Shown: positions 1 to 10,347 of the stretch, piece after piece
Numbering within the stretch: position 1 is the first letter of the stretch
How the letters are laid out: every line of letters starts with the position of its first letter
NCBI RefSeq assembly: GCF_026262505.1
Contig: NC_067206.1
Location: 25,993,896 to 26,057,895 of the forward strand
Source: Trichomonas vaginalis G3
Taxonomy: Eukaryota > Parabasalia > Trichomonadida > Trichomonadidae
Reading direction: 5' to 3'
DNA: 64,000 nt
Made by a program: the position numbers and the translations under genes
The notes under the pieces: model-generated
The model's database searches: none
The model's input: the letters and a program-made list of their open reading frames with translations, nothing else
Told to the model about the DNA's origin: nothing

Positions 1-551
1 TATAAATTAATTCCTTCAACTGATTCTTTTGTGAGTACAAATTGAAGAATATGAGAATTTGCTCGAACGTTCTTGTTTAAGTATGTAAGTACAGCTTGTT
101 CTTCATTTGGTGTGAAATCAAGAGATTTAAGTTGACTTGTAGCCTTTTCTATCCAAACACTAAAAGCTTCTTTCGCAGAACTATATGCAGGAACGGATGA
201 AATATAATCACTTAAAATTGCAATAATACTGATGGCTTTTGTCGTATCTGAAAACTGTTTTGCAAACTGAAAAGAGCTCATATTGAACTCGATAAAAACA
301 TGGTATGGTGATTTAGTTTTATCATCCTTATACTCAAGTGGTATACCGAACATAGCATAAAGGTCATCAGCAATATTTTCTGTAGGAACTGTTTTGAGAT
401 ATGAAAAATTTTCTGCAGTCCAGCCTACTTTTGGAGTTAAAACAAGCTTGGCAGCTTCAATATTTTCTTCCTGCTTTCCTTTAGCTGCCTTTGGTTCTTT
501 TACTGGCTTTTCTGGATTAGAACGCTTCGATGATTTTCGAGGTGGGCTCAT
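1..551 (-). CDS. Partial gene, possible CFAP119 (CCDC189)-like protein
   Basis: An open frame runs leftward from an ATG at 551-549 to the window edge, so about 183 residues of the N-terminal part are seen and the C-terminus is missing. The protein starts MSPPRKSSKRSN, with a basic Lys/Pro-rich leader of about 35 residues, followed by a helical domain. From memory, the order DDLYAMFGIPL, then FNMSSFQFAKQ, then NEEQAVLTYLNKNVRAN resembles the cilia-associated family CFAP119/CCDC189, which would fit a flagellate. That assignment is a family-level impression and not a search result. The short gap and the divergent layout relative to other genes give no further clue. Confidence 0.45.
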   Translation of the reverse strand, partial: MSPPRKSSKRSNPEKPVKEPKAAKGKQEENIEAAKLVLTPKVGWTAENFSYLKTVPTENIADDLYAMFGIPLEYKDDKTKSPYHVFIEFNMSSFQFAKQFSDTTKAISIIAILSDYISSVPAYSSAKEAFSVWIEKATSQLKSLDFTPNEEQAVLTYLNKNVRANSHILQFVLTKESVEGINL

Positions 552-1214
552 TTTATAACGTATCGCCGTCACTTTTATTATAAGAAATAAAACTCTCTTT
601 ACTCATTTCCTCTTACATAAAGCTATGGATTACGAAAGTAAAAATATAACGAGCTGTCCCTAAAATATAGATTTAATTGTGATTGCATTATATATTTTCT
701 TGAGTATCAATTTCTGTAATCAGAAGTGATTGCAGACAAAACTATCCGACGAAGTGGCATATTCCACTACTTGTCGACCATGTTATTCTCATTAGAGACA
801 TAATACTATGCATTGTGCCTCTCATAAGTAACATTTAGTTTAATCAAAAATTTAAAAGAATTGGAATCCATGTATCATATTTGAAATTGATATTTATCAC
901 TATTTATTGTATATTTCATATATTATCAAGTGAATTTCCGCTTCGCAACAGTAAGTATGCGATTTTCATTATTTCAACAGACATTCTAACAGAAGACGTG
1001 TGAATTCGGCCCTATAATCTCAATGTTGTGAGTTTTTCAACAGAAACTCACAATTCTATGATTATTTGATCGATTTCACAGATTTTTTGATTTATTACTT
1101 TCAAAATATATTATAATATCAAGGAATATGTTAATTAGTAGAATGATTTAACAAAAGCTGTGATTTTGAAATAATAAAATTAAAAAGATTTTATTTGCAA
1201 TATTTGTAAATAAT
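552..1214. other. Intergenic, AT-rich
   Basis: About 660 bases separate the start of the first gene from the stop of the AP-2 sigma gene. I see no convincing ORF, RNA gene or repeat. Confidence 0.6.
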
Positions 1215-1643
1215 TTAGCTAAGAGAATCGAGCATTTTCATACGCTCAACAATAATTTGCTTATTGCATTCGCCAACTTCGCCAGCAACAATAAATTCAT
1301 CAAGGATTGCATAAACTTTATGGAATTGGAGCAGCAAGTCCAATTCACGAACTTTACCAAAGTACTGATCCATGACCTCGACGAAAAGATGAATTGTTTC
1401 GAGAATAGCGAACTCATTATCGTTTGCATCGACACACATACACATGAAGAGAGCAGCATATGGACGGTATATGATTTTATAGTTCTTGTATTCGAGAACG
1501 TTTGTTAGATTTGAAGCACGACGGCAAACAAGACGATGGATATCAGTTTTTAGTTTTTCCTTTTCTGCTGTTGAGTATGGTGTATACCACTTGACGAGAC
1601 GAACAGCGCCTTGTCTGTTAAAGACTAAGAAGAAGCGAATCAT
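1215..1643 (-). CDS. AP2S: AP-2 adaptor complex sigma subunit
   Basis: The 142-residue protein begins MIRFFLVFNRQGAVRLVKWY and matches the small (sigma) adaptin fold along its whole length. It has exactly the length of animal AP-2 sigma. Diagnostic stretches are KIIYRPYAALFMCMCVDANDNE, split by the usual YR-Y-A-L pattern, then the FVEVMDQYFGKVRELDLLLQ region and VYAILDEFIVAGE. Sigma2 sits in the clathrin adaptor core at the plasma membrane and helps bind dileucine cargo signals. The AP-2 rather than AP-1 or AP-3 choice rests on the start (MIRF rather than MI-F/ML) and on the length; a very close AP sigma paralogue cannot be excluded. The start codon is the only one compatible with the family N-terminus. 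Confidence 0.9.
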   Translation of the reverse strand: MIRFFLVFNRQGAVRLVKWYTPYSTAEKEKLKTDIHRLVCRRASNLTNVLEYKNYKIIYRPYAALFMCMCVDANDNEFAILETIHLFVEVMDQYFGKVRELDLLLQFHKVYAILDEFIVAGEVGECNKQIIVERMKMLDSLS

Positions 1644-2114
1644 ATCGTCAATATATTTGTCACTTTTTTGATCTTTATATCATGAGACGATGAAGAGTGA
1701 AAAAGAGAATAAGCAATTATTCATTTATGAGTCATGTGATATTTTAAATATCGATTTATCGCCTGTTTCTTTGAAGTTTTTTGAAATAAGGAAATTAATA
1801 AATCATTTTTACCTGGCCAATCTGCAAGTATTATTCATCACCGTGTGAAATTAATTGATATGAACTGCTTCCATGGAAATCAGTAATAATATATTATTCG
1901 AAATGATTTGAACAGCAGATTTGGTTAGCCACATCACAATAAACAACTCAAAAACGCTTAAAAATATATTTTGATTCTATTGATTTATATTCGAATAAAC
2001 TCATATTTGGAAATAAATAAATTTAAAAGCATAAATATATTCTTTATATAAATTCTATTAATTAGTGATATTACATCTATATTCTAGTATTTCCAGTGGT
2101 CGATTGATAGAAAT
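1644..2114. other. Intergenic, AT-rich
   Basis: About 470 bases between the AP-2 sigma start and the stop of the Sel1-repeat gene. Nothing recognisable is present. Confidence 0.6.
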
Positions 2115-3176
2115 TTATTTACCTTTTCGAGTTAGTGCTTTATATACTAACAATCCAAAGCCAGATGCAACAGCAACAGATGCACCGATGATAGCGCCAC
2201 GAGTTGACCAAGGAGTAGCACTTGTTTTTTCATCTTCGACAATTTGCTTGTATTGGTTTACACGTGGATCATTAAGTTCTATCGCAGGGACATCTGGGTT
2301 AATAGCCTTTGCCTTTCTTTGTAAATCTATGCCAGCATTTGTATCTTGTTTTGTTCCAATTCCAAAGAATGTTAATTTAGCCAATTCGTGAAGTGCGATC
2401 CAATCTTCTCCCTTAGTGAGAGCAAGTTTAAAGTATTCAACAGCCTTTTCTGCGTCTTTCTTCTGATATGGAATAGAAGAAAGAGGAGAGAAGTATTCTC
2501 CGAGGCCAACAATAGCATCGAAATATCCAGATTCAGCGGCTACGGTCATAAATGGTAAGCCATTCTCAACAGTTTCCTTGCTTTGTGAAAATATAATTCC
2601 AAGTTGAAAACAAGATGGTATATCTTTGTACTTATCGTAGCATAATTTAAGGAGCTCTACACCGTTCACGAATGTTGCGCTGTTTTGAAGAAGTCTCGTT
2701 GCATATTCTCTTGTAGCTGGAACATAACCACAAGAAGCAGCAAATTTAAGATACTGAAATGCAATTTCGATGTTTGATGTGTCATTTGTTTCCTGTGCAG
2801 TCATGGCATATAATTTGAAAATAGCGTAAGCAGATTTTGGATCAATTACTTTATTTTCTGAATGATTAGATGTAATCAATAAAAACCACTTTTTTTCTCC
2901 TGCTGGGTCTTTATGTAATTTAACACAATATTTGTTTTTTTCGATTGCAGTTTCAAATGATGTAACTTTTGAGTATAAATGTCCGCATACAACATGAGGG
3001 TAATCTTCTGAAAAGTTGATATTGATGAAATTTCCATCTTCTGAAAGCTGAACTTTAATTGCACTGTTATTAAGTATTTCAGGGACATCAAGTGTGATGG
3101 TACCGACTTCGTCTCCATCTTCATAAGTGTAGTTATATAATTCTAGATACTGAAGTGGGATTAATCCATCAGACAT
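2115..3176 (-). CDS. Sel1-like repeat protein with C-terminal membrane anchor
   Basis: The 353-residue protein has a beta-rich N-terminal part (residues 1-125) and then a run of Sel1/TPR-like helical repeats (about 130-300). Signature pieces include AFQYLKFAASCGYVPATREYA, GLPFMTVAAESGYFDAIVGL and AVEYFKLALTKGEDWIALHEL. One hydrophobic helix at about 328-347 (GAIIGASVAVASGFGLLVY) is followed only by the basic tail KALTRKGK, which is the layout of a tail-anchored protein facing the cytosol. There is no signal peptide. Sel1 repeats are protein-protein interaction scaffolds. Short basic tails after the anchor are typical of mitochondrial or hydrogenosomal outer-membrane targeting, but the organelle is an inference. 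The start ATG at 3176 gives a clean acidic N-terminus. Confidence 0.75.
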   Translation of the reverse strand: MSDGLIPLQYLELYNYTYEDGDEVGTITLDVPEILNNSAIKVQLSEDGNFININFSEDYPHVVCGHLYSKVTSFETAIEKNKYCVKLHKDPAGEKKWFLLITSNHSENKVIDPKSAYAIFKLYAMTAQETNDTSNIEIAFQYLKFAASCGYVPATREYATRLLQNSATFVNGVELLKLCYDKYKDIPSCFQLGIIFSQSKETVENGLPFMTVAAESGYFDAIVGLGEYFSPLSSIPYQKKDAEKAVEYFKLALTKGEDWIALHELAKLTFFGIGTKQDTNAGIDLQRKAKAINPDVPAIELNDPRVNQYKQIVEDEKTSATPWSTRGAIIGASVAVASGFGLLVYKALTRKGK

Positions 3177-3737
3177 TTTGTATGTTTTTAGAGAGAACGA
3201 TTAAAATTGTCAATTTTTATTCTAAGTTAGCTACATCAATAAACAGTATTTGGCATATACATCCAGGGATTTCGGTCGATGGTATATTGCTTTCATTGTC
3301 TATAGATACCAGCATTTAAAAATTTGATGATTTGGAATTCAATTTGAAATGATTTTTTTATAATATTGGATAAATGACTGAGAACCAAAGACACAGTTAT
3401 AACTGTTATCATAAAGTTAATAAGTTTATTCTTATTCTAACCAATTATTAATATTTCTTGAAAAATTAATTCTAGATTATTTAAACCTATTTGCTTTTAA
3501 GATACTTTAAACCATAGGAAATATTGATTAAATATATAGGAATTTAAGCTATTAATATATTTTATTTTTATAAAAATTTAAGAATGCCATTTATCATGCC
3601 AGTTAATTGGATATCATAATATTATGGTTTACGTTAATGGTTTTTCATAAAAAGAAGGCAATAAAATAAAAATATTTACAAAATATTACGTTTTTAAACA
3701 ACTGAAGAAAAAAAGATATATGAAATAGATTTGCATA
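3177..3737. other. Intergenic, AT-rich
   Basis: About 560 bases with long A/T runs and no supported feature. Confidence 0.6.
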
Positions 3738-4721
3738 TTAAATTTGTGAAAGCATATCTTGTTGCTCGAAGGCTTTATCATTAATTGAAACATCTAAATT
3801 ATCTTTTGATAATTTCTGGAAAATTCCGATGAATTTAAGTTTTTGTGCCTTAAGTTGAGCATTTTCTTGTTCGATCATTGCAATTTTACCATCAACATCT
3901 TTAGTAGCTTCTTTCTGAGCAATTGGAACTTTGTTCGAGCGTTTATAACTAATAAAGCTTTCTACATTACTTGTATTGTATGATCTCAAGATATCAAGCA
4001 CTGCTTGTGACTTTTCGCGATTAAATGTTTTATTCTTACTTGAAAATTCTGTATGAAGGATATGATTTGAGTTGTTTTCGAATTCGAAGGCCTTCTTTCT
4101 TGTCATGAATGCTTCACCTGTACAAACAAGTTGATTAATATCAGTAATTGTATATTTTGGATAGGAGCATAAAATAAATCCTGCTCTGATCTTTTGTTGC
4201 AATTCTTGTGATAGAAGATGTTCTTTTAGATGCTCTATTTCTGTTTTTGATATGGTTTCGTCATTTATTGAATTTAATTGATATCCGAAAGCATAAATTG
4301 CTGATATTTGAGGATAAGGTAAATTCATGAGTGGCGTGTTTATAAACTTAAGCGTTTTTAAGGAATTTAAGTTGTTTGTGCCTTTAAAATCAGAAATTTT
4401 TGTGCCTGAGATATCTAAAGATATAAGAGATTCGTGTTTTAATATTCCTGTCCATGTGTTTATGAATTGATTTGATAAATCTAAATTTTGGGAGAAATTT
4501 GCAGGAATTTCATCGAAGCTTGAGCACTCTGGTGGAATTGTATACGATTCTTTTTTGGTTTCTGTATTCTTTGCTGGTGAGCTCTTTGGCTTGACTCTGA
4601 TAATGTTTTTCTTCATTTCGAAATTGACAAAAAAAAAACTTGTCGGGGAGCAGTTCTCAACTACTTCTATTGATTCAGTTTCAAAATAGTCAACTAATTT
4701 GAAGTATAGATAATATGCCAT
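3738..4721 (-). CDS. Leucine-rich repeat protein with C-terminal coiled coil
   Basis: The ORF is 327 residues. An LRR segment (about residues 65-140) shows the pattern NLDLSNQFINTW, SLISLDISGTKISDF and SLKTLKFINTPLMNLP. It is followed by an LRR-cap-like helical region and, at the end, by a coiled coil around IAMIEQENAQLKAQKLKF. The family resembles small trichomonad LRR proteins of unknown role. A later methionine at codon 36 (base 4616, MKKNIIRVKPKSS) may be the true start: the first 35 codons are poor in typical coding features and include an A-homopolymer. The protein has neither signal peptide nor membrane segment, so it is probably cytosolic. Confidence 0.7.
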   Translation of the reverse strand: MAYYLYFKLVDYFETESIEVVENCSPTSFFFVNFEMKKNIIRVKPKSSPAKNTETKKESYTIPPECSSFDEIPANFSQNLDLSNQFINTWTGILKHESLISLDISGTKISDFKGTNNLNSLKTLKFINTPLMNLPYPQISAIYAFGYQLNSINDETISKTEIEHLKEHLLSQELQQKIRAGFILCSYPKYTITDINQLVCTGEAFMTRKKAFEFENNSNHILHTEFSSKNKTFNREKSQAVLDILRSYNTSNVESFISYKRSNKVPIAQKEATKDVDGKIAMIEQENAQLKAQKLKFIGIFQKLSKDNLDVSINDKAFEQQDMLSQI

Positions 4722-5830
4722 TGTGCGTTTTAGTTAAACCTCAATTAACGATATCAGTTTTGATTTGAGCAATTGAATGATAAGATGTATATAGTTAGTA
4801 CAATAAAATGAAAGCAGCATTACATCAGTAAAAGAAAAGACAATGGTCTACAAAATTTTAACATTAAGAACATAAGTTCTCAAAATCAGGGCAATATTGA
4901 GAGTTGATATTGAAAGATTCATTTGAAAAACTATGTGATGATTTAAAGAATAGTTGTAAAAGTCATTGAAAGCAAATTTCATTCGAATTCTCTTAGTTTG
5001 AAAAGCAAATATTAACTGAATGAAGAAACTTTTAAAAATCTAATTGGTGTCTGAGCATATTATTGGTAAACATTATTCAAAACTTGCTGAAACGAATTTG
5101 TTCTAGATTTTAAGAAATATTAACTAAATGAAGATTGTAAGATTTACATGAAGATATGGATAAAATTATAACTTAAGTTATAATGAACTAGAAGATTTTG
5201 TTTATTTTATTTTCAAATTTATAATGGAATGTGCTTCAGAAGCACTCCAAATCGCCTTTCAAACCAGTTAACTCAATTATAATATATAATAATGAGGCTT
5301 TCTCAACAAATTGGATGTTGTAGTAGGAAATCATTTCAAAAAATTTCAATATGTTCTCAAAAAATAATGTGAGTGAACGCTTTTTGAATATCGTTCAAAA
5401 AGCGCTAGAACGATAAAGCGATCATAGTACGTGTACATTATTATGTGAATATAAAAAATTAAAAATTTTACCAAAAAAAAGCTCGGTAGATTCCACCTTC
5501 GTTTTCAATTGTATTTTATTTCATTATGTGTGCATATTACAAGCTGTTATTCTGCCCTAATTTGATCGAATTAGAGAAACCTATCAAAAACCTCATAAAT
5601 TGAAAGGTGAATATATTCACGCAAATTTGAATTAAGGGATCTTTGAGCTAATGTTGAGTATTAACAAATGATGTAAAAGGCAATGCATATCAGAATTTTC
5701 TCAGATACAAAAATTAATAAAATTATCGAAAAAGTGTCTGACATTACTAAAAATATATAAGAATATTCTGCTGTAGATTCTGATCATGTTATTGATAGTA
5801 TTTTATTATAACAATTACTGTACATTTTAT
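4722..5830. other. Long intergenic stretch
   Basis: About 1.1 kb of AT-rich DNA. The only structure I see is the short perfect inverted repeat at 5379-5403, listed separately. Confidence 0.55.
5379..5403. repeat. Short perfect inverted repeat
   Basis: Arms GCTTTTTGAA and TTCAAAAAGC (10 bp each) are separated by 5 bases. The site lies about 430 bases downstream of the Myb gene stop, which faces it, so an end-of-transcript hairpin is possible but unproven. Confidence 0.5.
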
Positions 5831-6298
5831 TCATGCAAACATTTTATTTATTTGTTCTTCATCCAACTCAGCATCAGCCATAATACTTACCCAAATGTCT
5901 GTATTGCAATCATTTTGGCCTCTTTCAGTAGTATTATTCCCTGAATTTGAATTTTCTTGAGTAGAAATTGTTTCTTTTACTTTAGTAAGTTGTTTGTGGC
6001 GAATTTTAACTTGATCTCCCGATCTATTTTTGAGGAATTTTGATATAAAAGACCATTTATTTCCATACTTTTTATTATAATCTAAAATCAGTTTGTCTTC
6101 GTCAGCTGTCCATTCGTCTCTATTTTGACTGAGGAAACCCTTGAATCTTTCCACAATTGATCTTCTTGAATGGTGAGCACTTAGCTTTTTTTCAAGTAAG
6201 TCAATTGCTGACATTATATTGTCACCATGCTTCTTAACTTCTTCGATTATCTTGTTGTCTTCTTCTTTCGAAAACCTGTGAATCACCCTCTTGGACAT
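5831..6298 (-). CDS. Myb-like DNA-binding protein
   Basis: The 155-residue protein has two SANT/Myb repeats. Repeat 1 (about residues 6-55) is divergent (FSKEEDNKIIEEVKKHG). Repeat 2 (about 61-107) is classical, with WTADEDKLILDYNKKYGNKW, then ISKFLKNRSGDQVKIRH, giving the spaced aromatic positions and the recognition helix of an R3-type repeat. An Asn/Gln-rich linker and an acidic tail (DAELDEEQINKMF) follow. Trichomonads have a large Myb family with roles in transcription from Inr/MRE promoters; the specific target of this member is unknown. The start at 6298 precedes the first repeat by only six residues, as is common in this family. Confidence 0.85.
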   Translation of the reverse strand: MSKRVIHRFSKEEDNKIIEEVKKHGDNIMSAIDLLEKKLSAHHSRRSIVERFKGFLSQNRDEWTADEDKLILDYNKKYGNKWSFISKFLKNRSGDQVKIRHKQLTKVKETISTQENSNSGNNTTERGQNDCNTDIWVSIMADAELDEEQINKMFA

Positions 6299-8073
6299 TA
6301 CTTATTTATATATTGTTTTTTGAATGAAATATTCAATGATTCTCAAATTGAATATATTGGGCGGTTATTAGTTTATTGAGATATTTTGATGTTAACGTAA
6401 TAAATTATATCTTTTTGAAATATACATTCCTCGTATTTTGTAAAGCTTTCAATTTTGCAAAGAATTTTGTAAAACTTTAGAAGATCCATTTTAAGAAATA
6501 TATATATACAAAGAAACAAAAAAAAATAACTAAAACTTATGATTCTTAAAGAAGATATGGCTGAACGTACAACTGACATATTCTACTCTCAAACGTAAAT
6601 CGAAAATTCATTGTAGAATCATATTCTCATTCCTATTTTATTAAGCAAATCAAGAACCCAAAATTTGTATACTTCTGAAATCAGCGAACAATTTTAGCTG
6701 AAATAAGAAAAATTAATTCAATATCCAAATTAATGAGATATGTAGTCCCCAAGGATAATGTTCATGTGTATTTTCATATAAAATCTAATTTAAAATTTTT
6801 CTTGAATAATTTTAAATATTGTTTTGTTTCAAATGATTCAGAAGCCAACTCATTAAAATATTATAGCAGGAGATTTTGTAATTTGGATAATAACTAAAAA
6901 TATAAAATATAACCAATAAAAAAAAATTTTAATTTCACTCAACATGATATAATTAGTATTTTAATCATTGATGAGCAAATTAAAATGAAATTGCAAAACT
7001 ATCATCTAGCCAATCTGAAGTAAGAATAAAATAACAAAATATCTGCCTTACATGATATCAGCAACCCATTTATTAAGTTCATCCTCTTCTAAATGCCATT
7101 ATTAAGCGATTATATTAAAAATAGATTGCCATGAATAAAAAAATTGGAGTGAAAAATTAAATCAAAATAAATTCTATATGTTCTCAAAAAAATTGAAAGC
7201 ATTATTCTTTTTGCTTAAAAAAGTTACGCCGTTACTCACAAATTTCATAAAGCTAAATCAAGTAAAACAATTATTTGGTGAATCATCATTATAATACTCA
7301 AACACAAATTCCAAAAATCTTGTATGGCAGTTTCATTTGCTAGAATTCTCTCAAATTATTTCTGAGATATTTGGTAAATTCTTTTGAACAACTTTTTCAA
7401 ATGTTACGAGTGGAAATTCATTAATGATATAATTGATTTGGATGCACAACATAAGTATATGTTCATTACCTTAGGCAATAACTCGGATATTAAATGATAT
7501 TTTGACTTAAATCACAATTTTATTTAAAAAAACTGGATTGCTTTACAATAAACTAGTTGTAAGCATATGCTCTCATGTGTATAATTCAAAATATATAAAT
7601 AAATATAGAAAAAAGAAAAAATTAGCTTGTTGAAGCAAATGTATATGTCATTCAACAAGTTAAAGTTATGAGTATCAAAAAATCTATAACCAGCAAATGA
7701 AATCTGAATGGTTATAGCCGATGGAATACCTGAGAATCATATTTGTATGTTATATCATTGTAACCAATAATAAATAATACGAATATATGATTATTCTTAC
7801 ATAAAAATTTGACTCGGAAAAGCACTCGGTATTAAGTTCTTTATAATGCATGAAAAGTGCTGTAAATGTGATAGACCTCATTGTTTTATCGATAGATTAA
7901 TCATTTATAATAAATTATCAGAATTAAGGGTGCATTGCCTTAACTCTGTATATGTATCATCCACAAATACTATTTGCTCCGATATTTTTGATTTCAAAGT
8001 CCCAACGATTCTTCCATTGTCCTAAACTTCCGTGAAACTAAAATCTTTTTGTCAAGACAAATTTTAAAATCTT
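6299..8073. other. Long intergenic stretch
   Basis: About 1.77 kb of very AT-rich DNA between the divergent Myb and ThiI genes. Short open frames here have homopolymer composition and no recognisable domain. A small TTAAGG/CCTTAA palindrome at 7924-7943 is listed separately. Confidence 0.55.
7924..7943. repeat. Palindrome resembling fused MITE ends
   Basis: TTAAGG and CCTTAA flank 8 bases. The left 11 bases (TTAAGGGTGCA) equal the end of the MITE-like element at 32887, so this may be a remnant left by internal deletion. Confidence 0.35.
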
Positions 8074-9384
8074 ATGAGTGCAGAAACAACTGAAAAGGTA
8101 GCTGAAACCGCCCCAGAAGTTAAGGCAGAAGCGCCAGCTGAGGAAATGACATACTTTATTTACCATCCACACGAACTTTGGCTTAAAGGAAAGAATAGGC
8201 CAATGTTTGAAAGGCAATTAATTGAAAACATGAGACATCAACTCAAAGCGTCAGGAGTACAGAACTTCAAAGTTGCTCAAATGCATGTTGAGATGCTTGT
8301 TTCAGCACCAATTCAATATGTTGATACAATTTATGAACTTTCAAAGAAAATATTCGGTGTTGCAAAGTACTCTCGTTGTTACAAAGTTGATCGTGATGTT
8401 GAAACTTTACACAAAGAGCTTGCAAAATATATTACTGATCTTCAAGCTAAAGGTCCAATCAAGAGCTTCAAAGTTGACACATCCCGTGTAGACAAGCGTT
8501 ATCCAACCAATTCAATGGATTTTTCCAAAGAAATCGGCGCTTTTATTCATGATAATTACAACATCCCTGTTGATCTCAAGAACCCAGCCCTCAGGATAAA
8601 CATTGAGATCCAAAATGACTGTTTCTTCTTCTATTCAGAGCGTCTTGATGGTGTTGGCGGCTTACCAGTCAATACATCTGGAAAAACAGTTGTTCTCCTC
8701 TCCGGAGGCTTCGATTCTCCAGTAGCCGCATGGTCTGTCATGCGCCGTGGCTGCCAAGTTGTCTATGTCCACTTCCATTCTTCGCCATACGGAGAATGGC
8801 GTAGTAGCGTTGGCAAGGTCAGGAAGATTGTCCAGCAGTTGGCAACATGGGGAGGACCAGATACATTTTATTCTGTTTCCATTGGCGAACAACAGCGTCA
8901 AATTGCATTAAAAGGTCCATCTAAACTTCGTGTTACATTATACCGCCGTTTGATGGTCAGAATAGCAGCTGCTATTGCCAAAAGGAATAAATGCACTGCC
9001 CTTACAACAGGAGACAACCTTGGTCAAGTCGCATCTCAAACAATCGAGTCAATGACAACAATTCAAGCAGCAATTAATCCTTTACTTATTCTCAGACCAT
9101 TACTTGCAGATAGTAAAGAGGAAATCATCGAAAAAGCAGCCAGAATTGGAACAAAAGAAATTTCAGTTCTTCCGGCTGGAGATTGCTGCTCACACATGTT
9201 GCCAAAGAAGGTTGCTACAAAGCCAACAATCGAAGAAGCAATTGAAGGTGAAAAAGACTTGAATGTCGACGAAATGGTCAAAACTGCTCTCGAAGGAATG
9301 CAGGTTATAGATATTAATGATCCATGGAATGATGAGGCACCGGCTGAAGAACCACAAGCTTGCCCTCTCGCTTTCCAGGAATAA
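8074..9384 (+). CDS. thiI: ThiI, tRNA 4-thiouridine sulfurtransferase
   Basis: The 436-residue protein has the ThiI order: a short Ala/Glu-rich leader, an N-terminal ferredoxin-like region (about residues 25-80), a THUMP domain (about 80-190) and a PP-loop ATPase domain with SGGFDSPVA at 210-218. The downstream motif DCCSHMLPKKVATKP at about 370-384 places the reactive cysteine pair at C371/C372, as in ThiI enzymes of the Bacillus type. ThiI adenylates U8 of tRNA and exchanges sulfur for oxygen. The C-terminal rhodanese domain of the E. coli type is absent, so sulfur must come from a partner. Base composition is less AT-rich than the surroundings. ThiI is mainly bacterial and archaeal, so a bacterial origin is likely, though this is an inference. 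The gene stands alone on its strand. Confidence 0.93.
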   Translation: MSAETTEKVAETAPEVKAEAPAEEMTYFIYHPHELWLKGKNRPMFERQLIENMRHQLKASGVQNFKVAQMHVEMLVSAPIQYVDTIYELSKKIFGVAKYSRCYKVDRDVETLHKELAKYITDLQAKGPIKSFKVDTSRVDKRYPTNSMDFSKEIGAFIHDNYNIPVDLKNPALRINIEIQNDCFFFYSERLDGVGGLPVNTSGKTVVLLSGGFDSPVAAWSVMRRGCQVVYVHFHSSPYGEWRSSVGKVRKIVQQLATWGGPDTFYSVSIGEQQRQIALKGPSKLRVTLYRRLMVRIAAAIAKRNKCTALTTGDNLGQVASQTIESMTTIQAAINPLLILRPLLADSKEEIIEKAARIGTKEISVLPAGDCCSHMLPKKVATKPTIEEAIEGEKDLNVDEMVKTALEGMQVIDINDPWNDEAPAEEPQACPLAFQE

Positions 9385-9596
9385 ATATAGAAAATTAAAT
9401 AGAATTTAATAATCATTTGTTTATTAATTAAATATATTAAACAACAAGACACATATTATTAGGAATTCAACATAAATTTTTGAGAATCTAAAACATATTG
9501 ATTTTACCTATCAATGAAATTGAAAGAACTTTGGAGGAATGTTTATCTAAACCTATTGCAAACGATTTGGTCGGAGAATCCTCTTAAATTTTTTCC

Positions 9597-10267
9597 ATGT
9601 CCGAACAAGGCATACGCCTAAATAAATTCGATGAATTACGAAGTATCTATAAATCCCACATTGATTTATATATTGCATTGTATCAACTGAAAACTTAAAA
9701 AGAAGAAGAATTAAAAGCAATTTACAAAATGATCAAAACAGAATTGATTGATTCGATGAAATATCTTCCCAAAAATGTAATAAAAGATATTTTAAATATT
9801 ATTCCGTATAATAATCGCTATACAAAGTCATATTTATCTCTTACCAAACTCATATCTGATGAATATCATGTCAAAGAGGTCAATAATGTCATAAGTATTT
9901 CAAACTTCCTATTTTATAAAGAATATGGAATTAAATTAGACAAGTCTGATGATTTCGAAAAAAATAAATTAAGAAAATTGAAAGTTCACACAGAAAATAC
10001 AATTTACAGAGCAATTATGAATAATGACAAAGAAAGATTCATCATGTTCACAGAAAGAGAAAGTTTTAATAAAAATCAACTACTTACGAGCGATTTGTAT
10101 CCATATACATGGTACGGATATTCATTACTTGAATTATGTTGTTATCATGGAGAGGTTGATTGTTTCAAGTTATTAAGAACGAAATTTAACTCAGAAATCA
10201 CTCAAGATTGTATAGAATTATCATTTTTAGGAGGAAATCAAGAAATCATGAATGAATGTTTGAAATA
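9597..10267 (+). pseudogene. DUF3447/ankyrin family gene, 5' part (split by mariner)
   Basis: An N-terminus typical of the trichomonad DUF3447-ankyrin family starts at the ATG at 9597 (MSEQGIRLNKFDELRSIY). It is interrupted by an in-frame TAA at 9696-9698 and then continues in the same frame from 9699 (KEEELKAIYKMIKTELIDS) to CLKY at 10267, where the mariner begins. A shorter product could start at the ATG at 9729. The region YSLLELCCYHGEVDCFKLL is the DUF3447-ankyrin junction. The remainder of the gene lies at 31894-32827, about 21.6 kb away. The family is very large and of unknown function. The nonsense codon suggests the gene was already decaying, or has decayed since the insertion. Confidence 0.8.
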
Positions 10268-10347
10268 TAGGGTGTCCAAAGGTGTGTTTAGCACAAACCT
10301 GAATACTGCGAATAGAAATAAACAAGTTACATATATATAAAGTTTAT

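Noticed and set aside
6373-6579. 68-residue frame with a hydrophobic stretch
   Set aside because: Composition follows the AT-rich background; no homology, no conserved neighbour.
8662-9452. Minus-strand frames opposite ThiI
   Set aside because: Shadows of a well-conserved enzyme gene.
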